From NCBI GenBank assembly GCA_034008185.1, contig CM067086.1, forward strand, positions 31,331,007-31,395,006: a stretch of DNA of 64,000 nt, given 5' to 3'. The notes beneath the pieces are model-generated. The model saw nothing but the letters and a program-made list of their open reading frames with translations, was not told the origin of the DNA and did no database searches. The translations under genes and the position numbers were made by a program. Position 1 is the first letter of the stretch, and every line of letters starts with the position of its first letter. Of the stretch, positions 45,725 to 58,620 are shown piece after piece. This stretch comes from Gorsachius magnificus (Eukaryota > Chordata > Aves > Pelecaniformes > Ardeidae).

Positions 45725-48700
45725 ACCTCCTGTAATGTCTTTTCTTTCCCTCCAGTGTTTAGTTAATCCAGGAGGATAATGTCAGTTAGGGGAACTACTT
45801 ATTTAGCTTGAATGGCAGGGCAAACGTCCATAGCACGAGCTTCAGTGAGGCCACTGTACCATCAAATGCATTAAGAAGGTCAACATTAATTTGCATTAAT
45901 TGCAAGGGTAATCGGTTATCTGTGCATGTCTGTTTTGCTGCTTTTTTCTTATCTTAGAAGTAATAGAAAAGTCAAAGACAGTTGCTTTACAAACACTTAG
46001 GCAGTGTTAGCATTGAAATGTATTTCTTTCAGAGAACTTTCATTCCAGCTCCTTCTGCAGTGGGTAGGAAACTCACACCCACCACACACCCCCGAGGTCT
46101 ATCTGACTTCTTCACACAATGTACGGTATAATCACTCTGTACTTCCACTACAGAAGGTGGCCAACCGCGTGACTGGTAACCATAGCAGCTGCAATAACCA
46201 AAAAAATAATAAAAAAAAAAATTCCAGTACTGAATGTATGCACAAGTCTTGCTTTAGCATCACTTTATTTGCCATGAACAGCATCAATGGGTATGCCTCA
46301 AAATGTCCCAGCGTTTGGTGAAGGAAGAGATGCTGTTCATCACCACACAGAAAGCAGCCCGTCTGATGCAGAATGTTTTCTGTCAGTCTCTTGACTTTTG
46401 TAACGTCTAGAGATATTTTTCTGGAGCTGTAATCTCAGGCATTCAGGCTAGGATTTCTGGTTTTTTTATGGGAAAGATTGGTCCTGGAGATTTTCCATGC
46501 TGGAATCACTGGTCTTTTTCCTGTCATATGCTGAGTGAGCGTTGTCTGCCAGGGACGGAGAAGTAATGACGGGCAGTAACATCTGATTCTTTCCCAGTAA
46601 CAATGCCAAAACACAGTATCATGATACCACTGGCCGTCTCAATGCTGTTAACTCTTTCAGACAGCATCAGTGAACTTCCCAGGGGTAGTGCCTGCGGGTA
46701 GGGAATTTCTCCCTTTCCTCTCCTTAATGGTCACTTTCCAGCTGATCTGAAGCTTGGGAGAATGTCATCCCTTGGAGAAGGCTGCAGTGGGACAGGGCTG
46801 TCCTATACCATCCCACCTTATGAGATCCACCTCCCTAAAACGTCCCTCCCCAAGGGCCTGCAGACCCCTCTTGACCCAATACACGCAGCAGCTGTGGTCT
46901 GTCTGCTTCTCTCTACATAACTGCAGCGAGGACTTTGTGGATATAACAGCACACCAGCACTGCAGAGCAGAGCGAAGGAGGGAGCGGAGCAGAGGCAAGA
47001 GCAAAATGAAGCCAAAGAGCATCACTGCAGGCAGTGCAGCGAGGAGCTAAGGCTGCTGTAGATATGTTGAAAGAACGTCCTCTTAGCTTTGGTAACAAAT
47101 TCACTGCTGTGGGCACTTAGAAGCCTGTTGGTATTGCAGTGCTGGTATACCAGCCACTATCAAAAGCATTCCGCTCCGACAGTATGTCTTGGACATAATC
47201 CAAAGCCAGTGACAGTCCAAGACCTGTGAGTTATAAAGCCAGTCCCTGCACGCTTATTTATGTCAGAAGGCTCACATTTCGACCCAAAGCCTGAAAGCAA
47301 GATATACCTCAAAATGCAACAAATTACAGATTACTTGTGAAATCTGGGTTCAAGTCTTTTGGACTCTAATACAAAAAGCTACCACCTAAGCAGCTGCTTG
47401 GCTGATGATTTCCCTTCTTTTATCTTTTTTTAAAAAGCAGTGCCCTCAAGAATATCAAGAGCCTCAGAAAATTCAGTCCTATTCTTTTCAATATATTTTG
47501 TTTAAATAGAGCAAGTACAGATTACTTATTAAGTAGTCTAAACCAAAATTTAAGACTGCAGATATGGTCTTGGCAGAAATCTAGAGTGCTCAGGTAACAT
47601 CTTTTACAGGACAGACTTGTTTTGCTTCCTTATAAAACAGTGACGACACGTAAGGACATTTGGCCAACACAGAGAACAGCTGATCCACACACCTCCAGAA
47701 ATAAAAGCATGAGTTGCTACAGTCTGGTCAAGGTGCTGTGGCTATTAGTTGCAATAAATATTCATCTTCGTAGGCTAGCATAGGAAAAGCTTACCAGTTG
47801 CAACTTCTCCTTTGGTTTGCAGCCTTCTCCACCAATGTGAACCACAATTTGCTCTCAGGAAACCAAGGCAGAAGTGCTCAGGAGAGTGGGTGTAAGGCGT
47901 ATAGCTGCCTCCTTCCTGCACAAAGGCAAAGGAAGGGCAGGCTCCCCCCAAACCTCCTTCCCCATTAAGCAGGTCATTGCAGGCAAAAGCGAACAGGGAA
48001 TCTCAGGCTAGGAGGGGCTACTGGAGAAGCCAGGTTTCACAGATACCTCATTATCTCATTACTTAATCCCCTTCCCAGAGGGATCAGCTGGGGAGTGACT
48101 GCACCCGCTGCTCACCAGCAGCCCCCTTAGAGCCTCACCTGAGCAACTCATTCATGAATTTTCAGCCCTTTGAAGGACCTCGGGTTTCGGCAGAGCGCTA
48201 GCTGTGCCAGAGCCTACCTAGTTTGTTACAGCTTGGGGTGATGACAACCCATACTGCTATGGCTGAAAAATTAATTTTATTGTTACCGTATATTTTTCAT
48301 TATTTTTATAGCATAATAACTGCACTGTAAACACCAGCATTTTTATATGAGTGCGACTAACTATAGGCAAACAAGAGATTGCTTATCTTAACTTATTACA
48401 CGTTTCCATGACTCTCTCGTGTAAGTGCTTCTATTCCCACAGAACAAGTCTCTCAGTTGGTTTTTAATTTGGGGGAAACAATTAACTTAGCATACCATCT
48501 TTTCTAAGAAATTTAGCCAAACCCAAGTCCCTTATTAAAACTAGATTTCCAGTCAAGAGAATTATAATTATGTCTCTTCTACCCAGACATTTTCTACTAA
48601 GGCATGACTTCCTTTATTCTGCTGTCTTCCACACAGAGCAATAATTATTGGGACAATATAAAAATAGGTAGTTCTAAGTTTTGCCTTTTATTGAAAAAGT

Positions 48701-51700
48701 TTATTACTACACTGATACCTCTTCAAGACCAAACTTATCTTGCAAAATTGCAGACATTTTACATATTTGTCAGTGTAAGTGGTGTCACTAAGCAGTTTGC
48801 ATGTAGTTAGACAAAGTTGGTAACAGATGTGCTTACGTCAGCTCTGATAACATTCATAAATTCATTTAACAGAGACTTCATAACGTCTGCAAAATTATAT
48901 TCAAAAGTAATTACTTCCCTTGCAGCATTCAGTCTGTCTTGCTGTTGAATATAATCTTCACATATTGGGACATTACACATTCGGAGAGGAATTGGTGAAG
49001 TAATTGCTAGTACAGTGAGGAGTGATCATCATTCATCTTACACTACAGCCCTGCTTTAAAAGCCTGGCTTTTAAAAGGACTAGCCAAAAAAAGGTAACCT
49101 ACATGTTAAAAAAATGTGTGAGAGATTCAGATCTTTTATAATTTGGTCGGTTATGAATAACGAGTAGGCTTTCTATTTGTAACACAGTATACACAGCTAT
49201 GGGAAATTATGGCACCATGCCTTCCTTTAATTTGACGTTGCTGGGAAAGGCTGTGGAAGTTGGCTTAGCATTGATTTTTTTTAACACTCCAAAGATTCAA
49301 TAGATACAGATGCACTTTTTAGAAAAGCCACGGGAAATGCCTGACTCTTCACGAGCCTGTTGCCATTGCAAGAGGATGCCTCGACAGCACGAAGCGGAGA
49401 AGCACTGGCAGCTGGTAACGCGTTTGGAGGATCAGACCTCCCCTAGCTGCTGCCATCGCTAGGCTGCTCTTTTACCTGCGTATCTCTTCTTCCCATACAC
49501 GCTCTATAATAAAGTGGGGCAGGCTGTTGAGGATGAAGAGTGATGAAATAAATTCTTGCTCTTGTATTGGTAATGGGGATAAACCACTTGTGACTGTGAC
49601 CCGTTGGGCAATGCAGTGGCTCACACGGATCGTTCTGTTGAGTTTGACTCAAGCACCAACTCTGAGCCCTTTTCTTTGCAGGGGAGAGCAGGGTGCGGAA
49701 ACAAAAGTCGTATCCTCCAAGCACAGAGCAACCACCTGCCTGAGCTCTGCCGTGATGCCTGCTCAGCACGGCTCCCGACAAGCCGGCTGCCGAGCTTTCC
49801 GTGACCTTGGCAGGATTGCAGAGGTCACCCGTTCCTTTAGATAAAGCACCACCCAGGAACGGGGAGCCAGAAGAAGCTTTACAATGGCTGTAAAAGCATC
49901 TTAGCCTTTACAAAACACTTAATAAGATTTCAGAGGGCTTGCTTTTTTTTTTTTTTTTTTTAGTTTATGAACCCTCAGGGGGAAAAAAAAATCAGAAATC
50001 ACTGGTTTAGCTCTGGCTCCAGTTCCCACACACAAAGGGTAGAAAGTTGATTTCTGTGCAGCCTTCCTTTCACTTGAAGGATCAGCCTTCAATTACACAC
50101 TGCTAAAAAGTTAATAATTACTCTGTTTCTCTTTGTTCTTGATTATTAGATATTGATTGCAATGCTTGTCCTTCCCTCTTCAGTTCTCCAAGTTGTATTT
50201 TCTTCCTTCCGTGGGTGTGTTCCCCCTCCCCCAACCCCTTCTTCTTACATCGCAGGAGAATTTGCACATTGTTAATATTATTTTTATCACATTTCTCCTT
50301 GTTCCCATTTTAAAAATAATTTCTGCTACACAGAAGCTATCTCACAAACTGACCAGATTAAGCTGTAGTCCTTGCTCCCAGACCATTGTTCCCATTACCC
50401 TTAATCCTGTTCCCATTGCCCAGAGCAATGAGGAGGGCAGAGCGGTGGTCAAGGAGGGGTTCCTAGAGACTTCCTTCATGTCTCAGCCATGCAGGATGGT
50501 TGAGGGGCCCTGAGGGCAGTACACACAGCCACCTTCCTTGGGTCTGGTCCGTATGGGAGCCATACGCAGGATCCCCAGTCCCCGTTGCTGCATGCCAGCA
50601 GGAAAGCGGGGTGAGGGGGAAGCTGAACAACCCCTCCCAAGCCAGGGAGAGGGCTCAGCTACCACCTCTCCAACACTGGGATGTGTAATCGCAGCCCCAG
50701 CTGGCCTTGCTGTAGGTGGGCTGTAGAGCACGGAAAATTTCGGGCATCTTCTCCCTAACCTCTCTGCTCACTTACAGAAAGGCAGGATGGAGCCCACAGG
50801 AGGAGTCAACTCTGTTTTCACTGTACAAGGACATAACACGCTGGCCTGGGTTTCTCAGCAGTCAAATATTTGCCTGGTGGGCTGCCTCCAAAGCTGTTTC
50901 CAGCAGCCGGGCTAGACTGCTTCCTGCAGCTGCGGAGCTCTGCTCCTCCCCTCGCCCGTCCCTCCTCTCACACAACATGCCAGAGAGTACTTAAACATCC
51001 ACACAGAACCTCATGTTTGAGACTTCATTCCAAATACACCCTTCTACCACCCACTCAGAGCAAACTCATTTTATTTGTCTAACAAGAACAAAGGGCCGAG
51101 CTACTTAACCCTGCCAAGCTTACAGCCGGAATCCAGACTTTCACATCCCATTTATAACACCCAAACCCACCCATTCAGCTAATCCTTACACAACCGTGAT
51201 AAATCCTCCTGTGTCAGAGGCATCACAGGAGCCATTACTTTACCTTTACCAACTTCAAAAAAAAAAAAAAAAAGAAAGAAAGAAGGAAAAACAGCCAGCA
51301 AAGAGAGGCAGAGATCCCTTTGCGTTCTGGAAAGGTATATTCCAGCAGGTGCAGGAGATGTATAAAGCAGGACATGTCGGATTAGTAAACACACACTCTC
51401 TCCATATTACTAATTACATAGCCAAGGCATTCCAATTTAAGGAATAAAAAGTGATAAAGGGATGTCTTTTGTGCTGTTAACTCAGAAAACAAAAAATCCT
51501 TGCAGAGAGGTGTGAAAGAAAATGCCAGGCATGCTAGAGTTTAAAAGTCGGACGTGCAGCTGCGTGTGCACTGTAATGCCATTGAAGCAACTTTCCAGCG
51601 GTTGGCAAGCCCATATATCCCTGAGATTTAAAGCAGGGTGTCAGAAGCATTGTGGTGGAGGAAGAAGGGTGGGGGGCGGCGCTGGGTGGGGGGGGGCCAG

Positions 51701-53639
51701 CAGCCCTACCATCAGCATGCTGCCTGCTGCTCCACAGGTACCAGTCATCACTGGTAGTAGATCAAGTAAAGATACTGCCAGTCCATCTATCTATTTAGAC
51801 AATGTGCCTCCAGGTACCCCAGAACTCCATTAATAATCTCCTGAACTTTTAATAGGCTGTAACACTCGTAGGCGCGTCAGCTTATGTAGCCCCATGCCGA
51901 AAGTAGGGGTCTCTAGAGTAACAGTTTCCAAACGCAAAGGGAAAAACGTGTACTTCCAGACCGGCTGATTTATTGCAGATTAACAAAAAATGAAAGAACG
52001 GAGAGAGAAGTAAAATCCGAATTTGGACTAGAATGAGCAGTGCCTCCATCTTGTCTCAGCTCGCAGTGCCACTGCTCCGCAGAGAGGCAGGCAGGCTTTT
52101 CATTTCGAGACTGCTACCCAGACAGCATACACCATTCCCATGCAAAGATGACTAAGAGCCTGACTGTTCAATTTGCCAAGCCCCTCAAATAATCCTAAGT
52201 AAATACGCTGCTTTCCAGAACCCCCTAAAGGTCAAAAATTTCACAAAGCCTCCCTCGCTGGCCTACTGCTGGCTGGTTGCCTTCCAGGAGAAAGCTCGTA
52301 TCCACTTCAATAATTTTTTATCCAGCTGATCCTAAAACTTCAAAGGAGTTATTGATATTTACGGGTCCTTGGGACCAGTTCCCTGACTAGTACATTTTAG
52401 TTATGGTTTTTCCATGTGTACTGGATTTTAAATTTAATAATGCACAGAAATTGTTTACAGAAGTAAAGATGGGTGATAAGAAAAGAATTTGCAAACATGC
52501 TGCAATTGACAGTCTTTTCTGGCCGCCTTCTTTTGTTTGGATGAGGGGGTGGGTGACAAATATTAAGGAAAAAGAAAATAACTTGCAGGTTTATGTCAGC
52601 AGCTGAAGTCCATGCTGCTAAAGCTGCCCTGCTACCAGCAGTTGCTGTGTTTGCCTATGCTGTGCCTGCGCTTCTAACCGTGCTCTAGGTAGACCCTTTC
52701 TTTAATCACTTTGCTCTTTGCAGCAAATTGGTTTCACATCCACATTTTTCAACTGTACACACAGAAAAGTAGGACCAGTTCTTGTTCCTGCACTGCTGAT
52801 TTCTTCCAGCTCCCTGCCATCTGCTTGGCTTCTGGCCCAAGTAGGTTAGAGCACAGCCTGTGCCCGCCTGTCCCTTCTTCGTCCCCGGGTGCACACAGCT
52901 ATAAGATTCTGCTGTAGCAATGAATGAGCCCCGGTTTTGCCATCAGACAGGTTTGCAAGCACATAGGGTCATAGGGGACCCCAGTTCAAAGCTGGGATGC
53001 ACGTCCTCATGATGAGAGCTTTCCAGCATCACATTCCCACCGTGGGATGGATGCTAACGCAGGAGCCTGAATTTAAATCTGACCTAACTTTCCCGGTGTT
53101 TACGGATGCTTGTACGCTATGGGATTTGGGCACAGTCCATTAGAGAGACAGGATGCACTTTCTTACAAAGAAGAAAATATCCCGAGAGCCTAATCAGCAG
53201 GAGCGCAAGGTTGACTTAAAATTTCTGTTAAATTCATTTTGGCACTGAAGAAATACACAGGCTCATCCCTCCTGAAGGAAAGTATCTGTTAGGATTGCAC
53301 ATCTAGTTCTTACACTCACTCCCATGGGAGGAAATGCGGTGTTTCTCTTTTCCCCTCGTCCCGAGGATATCTTTATTATGTTCTGCTAAGAGCTCAGCGT
53401 TACACGAGGACGTTGCTAATGAATGCCTCTAGGCTTCAAAGGGCAGAGTCTCAAGAGCTCTGTGATTAAATATAATAATTTGCAGTTCTGCAGTACTTTC
53501 TGCCTGAAGATCTCGTCCATTTGTACAGATGCCTGTGAATTAAGCTCAGTCTCTCGCAAGCGAGCTATTTCTGATAAATACTGAATACCCTGGTAGCAAG
53601 GACATGTTCCCAAGAGGTCAGAGACAGAGTTTTGAGCAC
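45725..53639. other. Gene-poor stretch
   Basis: Simple repeats include T19 at 49943-49961 and an A17 followed by an AAAG/AAGG run at 51257-51290. A G-rich patch lies at about 51670-51697. Longer open frames (46004-46321, 49443-49844, 50157-50513) are on clashing strands and carry no motif. No repeat family was recognised. Confidence 0.45.
51257..51290 (+). repeat. A-rich and AAAG microsatellite
   Basis: A17 is followed by 'gaaagaaagaaggaaaa', a purine-only tract. Confidence 0.9.
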
Positions 53640-53690
53640 TTCTGACTGGGGTGAGAATCAAACCCAGGTGCCCAGTATTCGGGGCAGGTC
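53640..53690 (-). mobile_element. Possible tRNA-like SINE head
   Basis: On the minus strand 'gcacctgggtttgattctca' followed by 'ccccagtcagaag' resembles the B-box and following part of a MIR-type head ('cctgggttcgattctc'). A complete tRNA cannot be folded from it. The downstream MIR core is not recognisable, so this is tentative. Confidence 0.3.
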
Positions 53691-54370
53691 CTCCCCACAG
53701 CAGCGTGCACTGATGGGGGAAAGGGGATGTCTCTCCTTGCCCTCTGGCAGTTTGGAAAAGGGCAACCTCTTCTCAGCCCTTTCAGGGAAGGCTGTAGACA
53801 GTGGATCCCAAAGAGATGAATATGCTGCCTGGTAGACTACCAAGGAGCTGGATTTAAGGCTCACCTATCCTCAGCGCTCCCCGGCTGGTTCATCGTAGGC
53901 TGAACATCAGAAGCTCCATCCCATGGTTTGTTCAGGTCCCATTAAAAAGGAAAATTAACTCTGTCCTTGCACTGTACGTAGGACCCTGATGCCCAACACG
54001 GGGCTCTAGATTTTATGTAGCCCATTCGATCTCATCCTCGCTAATGAAATAATTCAAGAAGTTACAGGCCTGACAAGGCCACTTTCTTTTCTTTCTTTCG
54101 TGTCTTCTGTTCCAGCCACTGCTTCTCCACCTCCAGCAAAGGTGATTATTGGCAAAATATTTCCAGACAAGAACGAACACACTTTTATTCTATCTAATGT
54201 GACCAGTAAAGGTTGATAGGTTAAAAAAAGCCCTGTGCCATCTCTGATGATTCCAGCCACCTTTGTTTCAGGAGTCAAAACTGAGAATAGGTTTAGAACC
54301 CAAATCCTCGAAGTAGCAGTATGAAATGACGCTACAGCATTAGACCAAAAGTTTCACTGCCACGTATCTT

Positions 54371-55109
54371 ATAGAATCATAGAATGTTTTGGGTTGGAAG
54401 GGACCCCTAGAGGTCATCTAGTCCAACCCCCCTGCAGTGAGCAGGGACATCGCTAACTAGATCAGGTTGCTCAGAACCCCATCCAACCTGGCCTTGAATG
54501 TTCCCAGGGATGGGGCCTCCACCACCTCTCTGGGCAACCCGTTCCAGTGTTTCACCACCCTCGTTGTAAAGAATTTCCTCCTTATATCCAGTCTAAACCT
54601 ACCCTGTTTTAGTTTAAAACCATTACCCCTTGTCCTGTCACAGCTGGCCCTACTAAAAAGATTCTCCCCATCTTTCCTATAGGCCCCCTTTAGGTACTGA
54701 AAGGCCGCAATCAGGTCTCCCCGCAGCCTTCTCTTCTCCAGGCTGAACAAGCCCAACTCCCTCAGCCTGTCCTCATAAGAGAGGTGCTCCAGCCCTCGGA
54801 TCATTTTAGTAGCCCTCCTCTGGACCCGCTCCAACAGTTCCATGTCCTTCTTGTGCTGAGGGCTCCAGAGCTGGACGCAGTACTCCAGGTGAGGTCTCCC
54901 CAGAGCAGAGTAGAGGGGCAGAATCACCTCCCTTGACCTGCTGGCCACGCTTCTCCTGATGCAGCCCAGGGTACGGTTGGCCTTCTGGGCTGCCAGCGCA
55001 CATTGCCGGCTCATGTCCAGCTTTTCATCCACCAGCACGCCCAAGTCCCTCTCAGCAGGGCTGCTCTCGATCCTTTCTTCCCCCAGCCTGTACTGATACC
55101 GGGGGTTAC
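54371..55109 (-). mobile_element. CR1 LINE, 5'-truncated but well preserved
   Basis: This is about 740 bp of CR1 on the minus strand. It comprises the ORF2 C-terminal coding region, the 3' untranslated region and the ATTCTATG-type tail (54371-54386). Similarity starts abruptly at about 55109, where the CR1 sequence is cut mid-ORF, the normal result of incomplete reverse transcription. It is much closer to the family consensus than the copies at 10.0, 11.2 and 21.1 kb and still has an uninterrupted ORF2 end, so it is the youngest insertion in the window. Confidence 0.97.
54457..55109 (-). pseudogene. CR1 ORF2 C-terminal fragment (reverse transcriptase)
   Basis: About 217 codons are open to a TAG at 54457-54459. 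Residues follow the CR1 ORF2 end: an [16 protein letters not shown] block, [87 protein letters not shown], then the [20 protein letters not shown] block. This is the segment after the reverse-transcriptase catalytic core. The catalytic motif with the two aspartates and the whole endonuclease domain are missing, so no activity is possible. [10 protein letters not shown] has Gly where the family usually has Val. Similarity upstream of 55044 (for example [15 protein letters not shown]) shows the fragment extends to about 55109. Confidence 0.95.
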
Positions 55110-55735
55110 CAGTACAGGTATCTTAATTAAAGATTTAAAGCCCCCTATATCAAGTAGGCTACTCATGCAAGCTTTTGTTAGCAAGATGTTTTTAGCAGCA
55201 GCGAGGTCACGTGTCAAGTGGATGCATGTTCATGCTGCCAAGTTCAGATCCCTGCTTGTTCAGAGTTTTAACTGTTCTCATTTTAGCTGTTTTGAACAGG
55301 AAATCCGACTGATCTGCAGGTTGTGGAAAAGTCCAGAGGAGCAGAGTTGCAGTAATTAGTGGCTTAGCTTCAATTAACACTGAGTTAAGTAATACAATGA
55401 ATCAATAAAATACACGTCAGTCTTGAAGGCTTTTTCTGCATTTTTTTTCTAGCGCCGTCTGATGTATGTTAGAGGAAAAAAATAACAAAATTTCTTTCAG
55501 CAAGATGGGAAGAGAAACACATGATCGAGGCAGGGTGGCTGATGAAATCCTGCCGCCGGAGGGGGAGGTCTGAGACACGTCCGCATCCAGGCAGCTGGAG
55601 GGAAATGCATGCACCCAGCCAATGAGAGAGACTACCCAAAGGTCAGGGGGAAGCCAAGCAACAGAAAGGAAAAATCCTCCATCACTTCCAGCTGGAAACA
55701 AAGCAAAAAAAATATAACATTTCTGGGATTTAATG
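55110..55735. other. Unassigned DNA between CR1 and MIR
   Basis: I recognise nothing here. Next to the CR1 breakpoint a short GATACC...GGTATC inverted pair spans the junction (about 55096-55121). Confidence 0.5.
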
Positions 55736-55925
55736 GCAGCGGTGTCCAGTGGGTAGGCAGCATAGCTATGGTAGCAGGCTGCGTCTAGTTTTCTCTTTTC
55801 TCAGAGCTGCCGTGTGACGTTAGGCAAATGAACACTTTTGTGCCTCAGTTTCCCCAGCTAGGAATGTATACGGCATGCCTCAATGTATATAATATACCTT
55901 ACCACCATGGGAGGGCTGGGAGGTC
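55736..55925 (+). mobile_element. MIR-type SINE, nearly full length
   Basis: The plus-strand order is: a decayed tRNA-like head ('gcagcggtgtccagtgggta', 'ggcagcatagctatggtagc'), 'agagctgccgtgtgacgtta', 'ggcaaatgaacacttttgtg', 'cctcagtttccccagctagg', then an AT-rich tail. The 'ctgccgtgtgac...ggcaa' and 'tgcctcagtttcccca' blocks are diagnostic of MIR and related core-SINEs. Confidence 0.82.
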
Positions 55926-58539
55926 TACATTCCTACACTGCTTCAAGACCCTCAGGTAAAAGAAGCTGCAGAAGTTGAGACTAATATAGATATTGTCTGT
56001 TTATTTCTAATAGGTAGACACACAGTAGGAACCATTTTGACGTGTGTTAGCGTAGGTGGAAATGACTCATTTGGCTGCTCTGGAAGTGAGCTGCTGTAGA
56101 CTGGCTGCTGCTACGCTCCTAAATAAGTCCCATAAAACAGAGCTTGAAAAATAAAGGGAATCTTGCTGCTCTGTTACTAATTAACTTTAACGTGTACATA
56201 TGAGCACATGTCTTAACTTATACACATGCGAACATACATGCTCTCCCTATATTGTACTCATTCTTTGAAGTGCTTGTATAATGAACAACCAATGCCAAAG
56301 AGGGACCCGATGGTTTTTCCCCATTGTACTTACCAATATCATAAGATGACCTAGAAAACACCATACAGAAATTTCCTGAAAGTTGCCTATGGGCTTTTTA
56401 AGAGATCTGTTATATCCAGAAGGGGTTTTAGCACCAAATGTATTGTAACAGTGTGGACAAAAGCATAAGCAAGAACAGACCAGACCAAGACCAGAAAAAG
56501 CTAAGGAATTAAGATCACAGTTTAATTCCCAATTCGTTAGGAATTCTCTGGCTTCCACAGGGAGACAGGGGAGCTACAAATCCCTGCTGGGCCAGGTCCC
56601 AGCCAGAATGAGTTCCTGGGAATGGCTGTATCCAACAAAAAGCTCCTGCCGGCTGCTCCTCAGGGCATCGCCGCTTCCTTACCTCTGCGCAGTGTGCATA
56701 CGCTGTGCAAAGGAGCTATCAAGTACTTACCGGTTCAATTTGTATCTTTAGATCTTCGTCTTTCTCTTTAGGGTAGGGGCGTATCTTTATCTTTAGTGTA
56801 GGGGCTGGGGCCAAGAGGAGGGAGCTGTGTGCCTGCCCACTTCAGGGAGCAACAAGAAAAGGGCACGTTGGCCCGCTCGGTTTCCATTCGCATCCCAGGC
56901 ACACGGCGTCTCTTGCCCGCTCCCACACGCCTGTACGCAGATATTAAAGCAACTGCTAAGAGGCAGCTAGTCAGAGAGCCACTGATTTATGTCACGCTTA
57001 ACGTTGGCAGAAGCAAAACTTGGAGGTGGAGGCAAGAACATTTCAGTGGCAGTATTTCAATGCCAGATTTAAAAATCGGGGCCTAATGTTTCTGTAAATT
57101 AAAATGACCTAATTAGTCAATGGGGTAGGAGAGTTTTCCAGCTAGGAGAGGATTGTAAATGCAAGGCACTACTCTGAGGCCAGAGTTAGGCAGCTGGTAA
57201 CATTCATAAATCTTCCCTCACAGAGCGTTAGTGGGTTAAAATACTGAGGAGTGCCTGCAGATAAAGTTGCTAAAGCCTGCTCCGAACTACCTACAGATCC
57301 TGGGGGAGTTCACTAAACAGACCTTCCGACGTTGTCCTTGCCAGGAAGGAAAATTAACAGTTAACCATGAGTCTACAGTTATTTTATCTGTTTCACGCTC
57401 ACCCACCTCCATAGTCCTCCATGCCTCCCATCAGAGTTTCACGTGCCTTGGGAAGGATCTCAGAGAGCCACCTGAGCTACAGAGCTAGAATTACATTTGT
57501 ATTTTGAACTTACCATGAATATTTTTGCAGTTTCAGGCCCCATAGATTCTAGATGTCACTTATTCAGCATGCCTAGAAGCACAGGGCACGGAGTAGCATT
57601 TTCAGAGGCACCCAATTTCCAGCTAAGTCAGTGGAAAGCACTCATTTCTTTAACTCTCTCTTACAACAAATCTTGCTGGAAGGTTTCAAATCCCAAACAT
57701 CCTGAGAAAAGAGGAATGGATGCACAAAATGGGTGTCTAAGACCCACCCTAAAGGCAAGGATATAATAACAAAAACCAAAGGCAACCGTAAAGCTTGAAC
57801 GCTCCGTGAACTGAAGAACCGTCCCACGGAAAGCCAGGGACCGACTGCTCTGCATAACTCCATTCCCAAAGATTTTCTGCAGCCAATAGGTCACTCCTGC
57901 TTTGGCATGTGTAGTAATGTGACCCACCCTGAATTGTGTGAATGGGGAGCAGCTGGGCATGTGGGACTGTGACTTGCTAAAATAAGACATACGCCCTTGA
58001 AAACAGCTTAATATAATCTTTCAGGGGGTTGGTCAAGCCTTCTAGCGAGAGACTCTTATTTTTCCCTTGCATCTGGCCAGGACCATGCTATTACTAACAA
58101 TGAAAAAAGATTCCTTCCTTCATTGATTTGTCCTTGTGGTAAGCATGCAGATAGGTGAGATTTCAGATAGCAGCACTGTTTCCTCAGCCTACATTTTCTT
58201 TTTCTTCTCCAGGAGAATACACAAGGAGGATTGAGGAGGAGAAAGTGCTGTTCACTCCAATGATCTGGGAGGGGATAAAGGGAGGAACAATTTAGAAACA
58301 AAACTATCCCCAGCTGGAAAGCAGAGGTTTGTCCTGAGAAAAAGCAACCTGAGGAGAAATTGCTAAACTTCTGCTGAAAATAATGAAAAACACCTGCATT
58401 GTAGCTCCCTGAGGAGGCTAATTAAGTGAGAAAGATTGGTGCTTATTAGAACTTACAGACTCTCAGCAAAATTTAAAGTATTACCTCTCACATGCTTGCT
58501 ATTTTAGGGAAACATATTTTTCCTTTGTTATACTGATTA
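55926..58539. other. Unassigned DNA
   Basis: Several short open frames on both strands (56247-56558, 56829-57086, 57267-57990) show no family signature and clash with each other. No repeat family was recognised. Confidence 0.5.
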
Positions 58540-58559
58540 GACGACAAGATTGATTGACT

Positions 58560-58620
58560 TCCTATGTTACTTTGAGTGACTCACATGTATCTATCCCCTC
58601 TGAAATAGGGATGCGCTGAA
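58560..58620 (+). mobile_element. Possible MIR core fragment
   Basis: 'cctatgttactttgagtgac', 'tcacatgtatctatcccctc' and 'tgaaatagggatg' loosely follow the MIR core ('tgtgaccttgggcaagtcac', 'tctgtaaaatggggat'). The similarity is low and the call rests on block order. Confidence 0.3.

Noticed and set aside
48240..48420. AT-rich stretch that looks like a possible conserved non-coding element
   Set aside because: Conservation cannot be judged from one sequence, and no motif or structure supports it.
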